A stretch of DNA of 64,000 bases from Basidiobolus meristosporus CBS 931.73 (lineage: Eukaryota > Basidiobolomycota > Basidiobolomycetes > Basidiobolales > Basidiobolaceae), in the NCBI GenBank assembly GCA_002104905.1, contig MCFE01000002.1, positions 186,001 to 250,000 on the forward strand, read 5' to 3'. The notes under the pieces are model-generated. The model was not told the DNA's origin. It did not search any database and saw nothing but the letters and a program-made list of their open reading frames with translations. A program made the translations under genes and the position numbers. Positions 55,208-64,000 of this stretch are shown here, piece after piece; position 1 is the stretch's first letter, and each line of letters begins with the position of its first letter.

Positions 55208-56188
55208 TTCGGAATAATATCTCGGAGATAAAAATGGGTATTGATGGCTTGAGAGAACAGCTCAAGCGTAGCGTGAGACAAGAGAAGAATGAAGGTGAAC
55301 AAAGTGTCTATCACTAGCTCCGTGCAAGATTATATAACTTCTCGACAAACGACTCGCTGAGCAACATCTCCCTACTTGCAACCCTACCTATGGTGATGAA
55401 CTCAGGGATGCAGCAAGCTAACCTAGCATAGATGAAAAAACGCGCGCAAATCCAAGGATGAGATCAACCAAAGGTGTGTATGCACTTCTTGGTGGTTGCA
55501 TACACTGTTTGCGCTGTTTGCAGATGATGGGTATTCTCCTGACAAGAGTGCCTGCCTATTGGTGTGCATTCATACAGTTAAGCTAATAGAGTTGCTATTC
55601 CTAATAAGGCATCTCGTGGTACCTTGCCCTATGCTGCCATTTCACACATCAAACCAGGTACTCAGCTGACCATACTCAGCTAGCCATGAATACCCTAAGC
55701 TCACCATCAGCTAACCATGAACGCTATGTAAACACAAACTTATTTCAATATAACGCACCAATCCTCGCACCAATCCTCGCACCAATCCTGGCATCAACCC
55801 AACGCCCTAAGTTTGGGGTGTTCAAATGAATGGCCAAAAGCTACACCGCAGATGCTACACTGTTGCCCGTTTATTGCTCCAGAGATTTTGTGATATCATT
55901 TGACCCCATGTTGAGGCCCTTTTCTATTGGTCTCAGTTGGCTTCAATCAATTGCCTCAATGCCCTAGGGGTGCATCTATCTCTCTTGGATTTCCTTTTTT
56001 ATGTATCTAATTCATCTCTACCATTGAAAATTTCTTATTAGAAAAAGCGGGTTCATTGTGATTTTATCTTCCTCTCCTCTCTCTTCGAGGCGAACTTTGG
56101 TCCTTATATATTTATATAGTTCTAATACTTTGTTGGTAACTTCTCCTCCCTGTTATCTTTTCACAGTATTGAACTATTTGGAGTCAGG
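55208..56188. other. Intergenic region with short tandem repeats
   Basis: No gene. A 12-mer, GCACCAATCCTC, is repeated about three times at 55,754-55,790. Imperfect repeats of CTAACCATGAA/TAGCCATGAA type lie at about 55,670-55,720. It covers the promoters of the secreted protein (-) and of the glycosyltransferase (+). Confidence 0.5.
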
Positions 56189-59135
56189 ATGCACCATCCG
56201 AGCTCATCTTCAATCCTACCGACCGTGTGGAGAAATCCCGTCGGCTCCACCCTTCTTAGAAAACACTATCTCCCTTTGAAATTGCTTCGTGCCGCTAGTT
56301 TGGCACCAGGTCTATGCGGCTTTTTGTACAACTTGAAATGCATCTTTGCCACCGGAATGCTCACCTACAAAATCAGTTCTGTTGAATACATCGTCGCTGG
56401 GCTTTGGGTATACCTGGACTTTCTAAAAGATTTTTTGTATCTGGAGACTAAACTGCTTTCATCTCGCTTTACAGTGTTTGCTTACTGCCGCGCTGAACTT
56501 TCGCTTGGTTGAGGCAGTGATGGGCAGGTGGTTGTACAAAGACGAGATGCCCCGAATTGTAAGGAAGACCATCCTGCTGTATATTGCTCTGTGGGGTATA
56601 ACTGCATACGTCGCTTCCAAGCACGCCGCCACGGAGCCCATCTGGACTTGGGTATTGATATCGTTCTTGTCTGCGTTTGCCCTGGTTATAGAATGGTATA
56701 TTAGCTCCCGTGCTAAATCCCAAATATTTAACCAACCACCCGCTTCTTTGAAAACTCTGTTGTGGGCAGTGCTACCAACAATCGCGCTGTTATCGATGCT
56801 TAGTCTAGTGCTGCTGCTTCATGTGAATTCCAATATTCGTTACACCGTCCCTGAAAAGCTACCCGAACCTGCTTTTCACGGTAATCGTAATGTGTCGTCC
56901 TCCGAATATAACAAGAATGCTCAAGTCAGAATGGTGGTGGTGATCATCTCTTCTTGGAGTCAAAGAAGCTTCGAGAAACGCAAAGTGTTCCGTGAGACGA
57001 CGCTTAAGCTGGTGCCGAGAAACTCGCATAGGGTTTCTACGTTGTACAGATTTGTTATAGGACAACCACCGAATTCTGCGGTCCATCAGCAGATGACTAG
57101 TGCTATCGAGCAAGAAATGAAAGAGTACAATGATTTGTTGATCTTACCGTCATCGGATTTGTATGAGGATTTGAGTAAGAAATCTTATAGTGCGCTCGAG
57201 TGGGCGAACAAGGTCGACTTCGACTACTTCGTAAAGACGGACGACGACATTTTTGTTCGGTTTGACACTCTCTGGGAGGAGCTACAGGAACAGCCTCTTC
57301 AAGAATGGTATTGGAGTGGTTTAGCTTATCATGACATCCCACCCATTAAGGACCTGTCCAACAAAAACTCTGCCACCGATTATAACTTGGGCCGATTCCC
57401 ACCATACGTTGCTGGCGCACTCTATGTTTTATCCAAGGATCTGGTTACCCGCATTGTTAGTGATGGTCCCAGACTTTACACGAAAAACGAAGACCAGAAT
57501 CTGGGTTTGTGGCTATATCCCTATAATATTCAGCCTAAACATGATCGCCGTATCCAGCAGAATGATGTATGCGAAGACGATATGATTGCCAAGCACTTCA
57601 GTGACGCGTTTAAGGTTACTCCGGATATGTATGCCATGTACGATAACGTTATCAAAGGTCGCAGACTGTGCGAAGGGTTCAAGCAGTATTTCTGTGCTAT
57701 GTGCTACCCATGTACCGGTCGTGCCACTACCTGGCAGTCCTGGGGCTTCACTTGTGATCGTGTTAGAGGCATCTCTCTTGCCAACCAGCCCGACCCTCTG
57801 AAGATCGAAGATAGCAAGAGAGAGCTATTTGAAGATCCCAACACTATGAACTCCGACGTCAAAGAAACGTGGATCATCCCCGACTTACTGAGCACCAAGA
57901 CTTCTATTTATTCGGACACTCCCGACTGGAGCCTACTTCACTGGGTCATCTGGACTACACCTCCTGCTACTTTCCAAGATCGCCATTTCAAGTGCTTGGA
58001 GTTGGTGTTCGTTCACAACCCCAAAGCAGTGATCTTTGTTCTCTCCAACACGTTACCTCAAAGATTCTTCGATCAATACAGGAGCAACGGCTATCAAATC
58101 CACATTGTGGAGTTCAGCATGGACTTGGTGCTGTCTCGTGGATGGTACTTTGGCCCCAACAGTGAGGGTTGGGTCAAAACGTGGAACAAACCCGACGATA
58201 TGACGCCTATCCGCCAATCTGATTATTTGAGAGCCGTGTGCCTTTACAAGTATGGCGGTATGTACATGGATATGGACGCTCTATGGCTCCAATCTGTTGA
58301 AAATTCGCAAATGGAGTTTGTTGGGTCTGATCTTTCGAAGGTACAAAGCGACAATGAATGGACGCTCGATGACAACGGCAAATACCTTGCCAACGGTGTT
58401 ATGAGGTTCCGTCGTGGCCGTATTATGTTCCGTGAGATGATGGAGAGCGTGTTCAGAGATGAGATCCCGAAGGATTGCTACAACTGTCTCGGACCAAAGG
58501 CCCTTACTTCATATGTTCGTAATAATCGTTATCTGGAGACCAACGGGTTGAATATTTTGGATCGGGAGGTCCTGTATCCAGTCGGTTACTTGGCCGTGAG
58601 CAAGATGTTCAAAGCCGACCCCAATGCTAACCAGCAGATCCGGGATTGGTTCGATAAAACCTGGTCACTTCATTTGTTCGGTAAGATGACCAACATTTTG
58701 CCGATCAACGCGAATAGTGTGGTGGATATCATCTTCCAGAACTTCACTCTGAAAACTACAGAAAAGCTGCCCCATGTTGAGCTTATGGGCCCTAGTGAGC
58801 TCAACATCTCAAAGCCCCCCAAGACTGGAGTACCTTTCCATGGAATCAATGTGATCTTCTTGCGTGGCGGTGCCAATTCCGCCAAGAACTTCAACCTGAA
58901 AATTTCGGTCAATTATGGCACACTTTCCTGGGGGCCCGATCTTCCCAGATGGCTATCGAACTCCATCGACGTTCACAACGTTAACCAAGCGCAAATCAAC
59001 CAGCTTCTCTCGACCATCACGTATCACCCACCGCCCTCTATCTCCATAGCGCCCACGCACGATGTGATTCAAATGGATGTTACGTTTGATGATGTGCAGC
59101 TTCACAAGCAAATCGTCGCCAACGTTGTGGCATAA
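56189..59135 (+). CDS. Two-domain glycosyltransferase: GT31-like fused to GT32-like
   Basis: Two exons, 56189-56407 and 56475-59135, give 959 residues. The first quarter has several hydrophobic segments (about 40-70, 100-145 and 167-190), so the protein is membrane-embedded, probably in the Golgi. The first catalytic domain is GT31 galactosyltransferase-like: FVKTDDDIFVRF (DDD at 329-331), YVAGALYVLSKDLV and NEDQNLGLWL. The second is like the DXD sugar-binding GT32 group: IRQSDYLRAVCLYKYGG then MYMDMDALWL (DxD at 672-674), GVMRFRRG, and GPKALTSYV. A beta-rich tail follows. Both active-site motifs are intact, so it may add two sugars in sequence to a glycan. Donor and acceptor are unknown. Phase zero joins the exons, and omitting exon 1 would leave only a TTG start. 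Confidence 0.85.
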
Positions 59136-59712
59136 GATAACCATTCTTGTGTCCCCTTTGACTCTATCTAGCAAGTACCAACCCTACACGAATTTTATCT
59201 TAATGGAGCCGACCTCAATAATTTGAACAGGACTTTCATCATTCCTATTAGATGATCCCTCACCATCCATATATACACCATTTCCAATTATATCGACCTT
59301 TGTTCACTTCTTTATGTATTTTTCTTTCTTTTGAAGATGCTTGTCTCATCAACAATCCTCAAATAATCCATAATATTAACGTATTCTTCTGAATCACACC
59401 GGGATGCTACTCCAGTATTATTACGAATCCAAGCCCAATGATTAGGTAATCACCAGGAGTCGGTTAGTCGGTCATGGATATGTCACATGTACCGGAGATT
59501 CCTAGGCGAACACCCCAGTGCCCCTCGATGATGATGAACCATCGTTTGGTGGCGATATAAGCACTACGAACACAACACAAGACAGATTTTCTTGGGAAAA
59601 ATATCTATTCATAACATTGAACAAATTGAGGTGGAGGAGGGGTTAAACGAAGGAGTGACGAGATTGTGTGGAATATAAATAAACAACACAAAACAGCGAG
59701 ATCGTATGAACA
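59136..59712. other. Convergent 3' region
   Basis: 3' flanks of the glycosyltransferase and of the E2 gene. No gene or repeat that I can support. Confidence 0.45.
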
Positions 59713-60387
<675 letters not shown>

Positions 60388-60574
60388 ATTGTTATATTCA
60401 AAAGTGGGAAAAGATACACAAAAGACAAAAAGTCTAGTACAGACGAATTTGTTTGCTTAATACTGACCGAGAGCAGTGACCCTCGAGCATTCACCAGAGG
60501 TCACCCCTGTTTAAATTTTATTGAAGCCCCTATTGATCCGAACAAGGATAGCCATGATTGAATCGATTAATTTT

Positions 60575-61053
60575 ATTGATATCAGACATCATCCGATATC
60601 GGACCCAACTCTCGGGAAAGTTACGCATGGAACAGGATTATTGGCTCAATACCTGAGATGCTTGGCCAAATCAATCGCCTACTTGACCAGGGAAGAATAC
60701 GTAGACAATTAGCAGGAGATAATCACGAACCCAGGCCATTCCGCTTAAATCCCAAATATCCGAATGCCAAACTGCTTAAATCCCAATTTGGTAAGGGGTC
60801 AGTTGCTGTTGATGAATATGGGATGCGATACGTATATGATTTAGTGACATTGTCAAGAACCAGTTTTACTGATTGGGTAGCCTCACAATTTCATATCATC
60901 TCTAATAGTGTGAGCGCATCGCTAGAAGTTTCTTCATATACCCAAGCATTTTCCCACTCTACTACAGCCTTCCATAAGTTACGCCCGGTGTTCTTAGCAA
61001 GTGTTTCCAATAGAATTCAACGTCACGCCCTAGGTCCACATCTCCAACGCTAA
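60575..61053 (+). CDS. Uncertain protein-coding region, no recognised family
   Basis: A reading frame continues from a possible splice acceptor (TATCAG, near 60,580) to a stop at 61,051-61,053. It includes PEMLGQINRLLDQGRI, ANNPKY-like FRLNPKYPNAKLLKSQF and a Ser/Thr-rich end, about 155 residues. A leading ATG on an overlapping frame (60,553) reaches only 53 codons. The product is soluble and has no motif I know. It begins about 190 bp from the divergent E2 gene and ends 35 bp before the Mkt1 start, which is very tight. It may be a true small gene lacking its first exon, or a chance frame in 5' leader sequence. Confidence 0.35.
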
Positions 61054-61087
61054 AAGATTAGACTCTAGTCTAGAGACAGTATTTATT

Positions 61088-64000
61088 ATGCCCGTCCGAC
61101 ATTTTGATAGTAAGTAGTTTGCTCGTATGTTAATTTCAGGGCCAAGTTTGTTGGTAGAGGTTTGGTGAGCATGTCCGCACTACCCCCATCTTCGGGGTTT
61201 AGCTCTGTCACCCTTGAGCAGCCGCATCTCACGCAATCTAAACCTCCCCGAGCTTGGTGCACAGGACTCGGATGAGTACTAATAAACCTGGTGAATTTGA
61301 TATACAGTCTTTACCGCAGAGCGTCGCCTGCTTCAACATTCGTCTTTAGCGTTGTTAAAAAATATCCGCCTGGGCATCGATGGAACTTACTGGTTGCGCA
61401 AACTACTCCAATCTACAGTACGCGAGGCAGCCCCTGCGGCCATGGGTGGAGTTCCATTTGGTATGAAGGCTGCTATCGAGCGAGAACTCGAGTTGTTCAA
61501 GTAAGTGGTTCATTCATGGGGGTGGAACAACATATCTTGGCTACTGAGATTATCACGGCACAAATCCTCAAAGAATATTGCATGTCTGGCATAGTTGTTG
61601 ACACAGCCCTAACTACCACTATACGTAGATCGCACGATATACAGCCATTCTTCGTATTCAACGGACTATCATTGATCCGCAAGGACAAGCCATTCTCCAG
61701 TGAAGACACTCGACCACAGAAACGTGCGAACGCATGGGACGCATACGAAAAGGGAAAATTGGACCAAGCGATGAGTGGTTGGATCAGTTCAGGCTCCGTC
61801 TTCCAACCAGACCTATTGAATATGGTCTTCGAGATATTGCATGCTCACAATGTTGAGTTCATCCGAGCCCCTTATTCCGCCTGGCCACAGGTAAGCAGAG
61901 GACAGTGGGCTCCGAGGGAATCTCGTATTAACCCCACGTAGTTGGTTTACTTCGAAAAGCACAGCAAAGAGTTCATCCATGCTATCTACGGAAGTTCAGA
62001 GTTGCTCATGTACGATGTGGACAAGGTGGTGATAGGCATGGACCTTGAGGTAATCGAACACCACACGCAGTGGCATTTGCTTCTAGTCACTGACTCGTTG
62101 GATAGAAAGGAAATTACACCTGGGTGAGCAAAAAAACGATCCTTCAGGATTTACAAGTCAATGATGAACAGTTCCTGGACATTTGTATTCTCGCTGGCTT
62201 CGAGTACAGTAGTACCTTCCCACCGCTGCAGAGTGATATGATGTCTTTCACGTTCAAGGGGGTCATTGATATGATCAAGCAATACAAGACTGGCTTCAAC
62301 GCAGTCCAAGGGTTTGCCGACCATGCCGAAGTATGGCCAGAGCTGAAATGCTTCTTCATAAGCCAAGCACTAAAGCTCTCCGACTGTAGGTTATCAAGAC
62401 TAAATATGTAGACCACTATTGTCGGATTCGCTGTGCCATCAAATATCATCCGATCCTTAACGAGGAGGGGCACGTTGAGCCTTTAAACATCGAAAACGCA
62501 CCTACAGATATCCATGAGTTCATGGGCTACCGTCTACCAGACGAAGTTTATTTTTATCTCACCCAGTGTCTGATCAACCCTCAGGTAGCATGCTTTTGAT
62601 GAGCTACTCCAGATCACTGCTAACGTAGTATTGTGCGAAAGGTGATCAACAACTTACAATCGGGAGTCTTGATTGAGCTTCCCCCTCTGTGTAACGGCGA
62701 AACTCAAGAGTACCACCAGTTCCTTTCCAAATTACTGAAGATAAGAGTCCAGAGTCTTGGTCTTCTGGTCGAGCCCCTACATCAGTTTTATCATTCTCGC
62801 AAAGTGGTAGCGTACACTAACAATCACAAATGCATCATTGAAGTTGTATGAAGATTTACTGGATAATGATCAGGTCTCTATCTTTTGGTTTGAGCCAAAC
62901 ACCGAGCATCCCATGAGCCACAAGGACCTCGTTAAAGCCAGCGAATGGTCCATTCCTCAAAATGTGATTCAGCAAGCACAGAGAGCAGAGAATGTAAGTA
63001 CTTACGTCCCGGGACACAAAGCTTGGGCTGACATTTGGATACATCCCTATAGGGGCAGTTGGATCTGGGCCTAGCTCTATCTTCCTTGGCTACCTTCACT
63101 CAATCTCATAGCGCTAGCACTGTAAGTCATCCTTGATTTGCTGCCAACTCCCTCGGGACTGATTTTTATCATCGCACATAGCTTCTCAAAACCAAAGACC
63201 AAATTGTCCTGAATATTTTGCTCAAGCTGCTAGAGAGACGTAGGTTTGTATCCCGAGGAATTCAATTACCGGCGGGTTGACTCTAAGATCCGTTCTATCA
63301 TAGCTTCATTGAGCCCAATCGTACGCTGAGCAAATATGGTCGGGCTTATTTAGATGGTCTTAGACTAGGAGCAAATCAAAGATCCGAAGAGCTTTATCTC
63401 GCTCTGGAATTGATTCGTATGGATATATTGCGTGCGGAGCCCTATAGCAAGACATATTTCGGAGCTCCTACGGTTGGCACTGAGGAGGAAAAGAAGCACA
63501 TTACTCTTATTTGTAGAGTGGCTGGCTTGCTACGTATCCAGGCCAAAGCCCAGCCATGGGTTGGTAACCTCAACCGGGATCTATTGGTAATCAACGGATT
63601 CATCAAGAACCTATCGAAAAGTTTAAGAAATTTGATTGAGATGTCGACCCTCAACCTCTTCCTGACCAACCGGTGCACCAAAAGCCGAGATGATTATCTT
63701 GAAATAGCCTTCAGGTAACACTCGGTCTGTATGCTTCAACAGAAGCCAACTGCTAATTGGTTCAACAAAACAGCTTGCCGTTCTTGCATGATACCAACAC
63801 CGCGTTCAGTATTGTCACCAAGGCTTTCTTAGAGAAGAGAATTCAACTCGGTGGTGCAAGTGCCTCCGAAGCATTAGCATCGTTAAAACAAACGTTCAGT
63901 TCATGTATAGATTTGGAATCCGATCTGAAGACACTGTTCAGCTTCTGGGATCAGGTACTAATTACTTGTTTCTGGACCCCGTGCTCTTTCCTCATTTTGA
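61088..64000 (+). CDS. MKT1: Mkt1-like post-transcriptional regulator, 3' end outside window
   Basis: Twelve exons up to 63,954: 61088-61109, 61308-61500, 61629-61890, 61942-62049, 62106-62330, 62390-62584, 62642-62806, 62844-62993, 63053-63121, 63182-63243, 63304-63714, 63774-63954. Then a GT donor and the window edge. All phases close. The XPG/FEN-like N-terminal region shows RLGIDGTYWLRKLLQ, PFFVFNGLSLI and MYDVDKVVIGMDLE. The Mkt1-specific parts are HEFMGYRLPDEVYFYL, GVLIELPPLCNGE and VSIFWFEP. In yeast Mkt1 binds Pbp1 and promotes translation or stability of certain mRNAs, including HO and mitochondrial-protein mRNAs. The catalytic acids of true FEN nucleases are only partly kept, so nuclease activity is unlikely. 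The seven-codon first exon is set by phase and a GTAAGT donor. Confidence 0.92.

Noticed and set aside
55740-55800. Tandem 12-mers as a CRISPR-like array
   Set aside because: Only three units with no unique spacers, in a fungal intergenic region.
62585-62641. A frameshift in MKT1 between the LINPQ and INNLQSG segments
   Set aside because: Using the acceptor GCGAAAG at 62,641 instead of the nearer TAG keeps phase and gives the family's expected text.

Overview
This window is nuclear DNA of a fungus. Genes carry many short GT-AG introns (mostly about 45-80 nt) with CTAAC/CTAAT-like branch sites. The proteins are fungal in type (Sfp1-like split-finger factor, Scp1-type calponin, Mkt1, Hem25, Not4, Mak21). 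The CACTA Tnp2-like, Ty1/copia and Ty3/gypsy transposons are also usual in fungi. An early-diverging (zygomycete-grade) lineage is plausible, but the sequence alone does not settle this. It splits into a transposon block (about 1-22,850) and a gene-dense euchromatic block (about 23,670-64,000). Transposon block: a degenerate DDE (PIF/Harbinger-like) transposase (3483-4445), with a decayed reading frame diverging from it on the minus strand, is followed by a decayed CACTA/Tnp2-like transposase (4563-18,071). A Ty1/copia element (6046-17,509; LTRs of 349 bp, duplicated target CAATC) is inserted into the Tnp2 frame. A Ty3/gypsy element (8127-14,901; LTRs of 388 bp, duplicated target TACTG) is inserted into the copia integrase core. 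This gives three insertion layers, with both inner boundaries exact to the base. A second copia family member lies downstream as two oppositely oriented fragments (18,960-19,716 plus; 19,717-22,759 minus), and it preserves the empty site of the gypsy insertion. The gypsy element has an unexplained third ORF after integrase. Gene block, in order: dynactin p150Glued (+), Sfp1-like zinc-finger factor (-), cyclophilin A (+), mevalonate kinase (-), mitochondrial-type RRM protein (+), Rrp7 (-), Orc1 (-), Hem25/SLC25A38 mitochondrial glycine carrier (+), Fig4 phosphoinositide phosphatase (-), Mak21/Noc1 (-), Not4 ubiquitin ligase (+), Scp1/transgelin (-), a secreted Cys-rich protein (-), a GT31-GT32 fusion glycosyltransferase (+), a Ubc4/5-type E2 (-), an uncertain ORF (+) and Mkt1 (+, cut by the window edge). 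The genes are mostly housekeeping and do not form a pathway. Pairs such as mevalonate kinase/RRM protein, Orc1/Hem25, Mak21/Not4 and the E2/uncertain ORF share divergent promoter regions. I rebuilt exon joins by hand; for most genes the phases close exactly. Exceptions are single-base frame breaks in Fig4 and Not4, and an ambiguous intron in Hem25, which could be assembly errors or real. No CRISPR array, tRNA or rRNA gene was seen. The most unusual items are the gypsy third ORF, a copia primer-binding site that contains the gag start codon, the GT31-GT32 fusion protein and the AT-hook-bearing Orc1.
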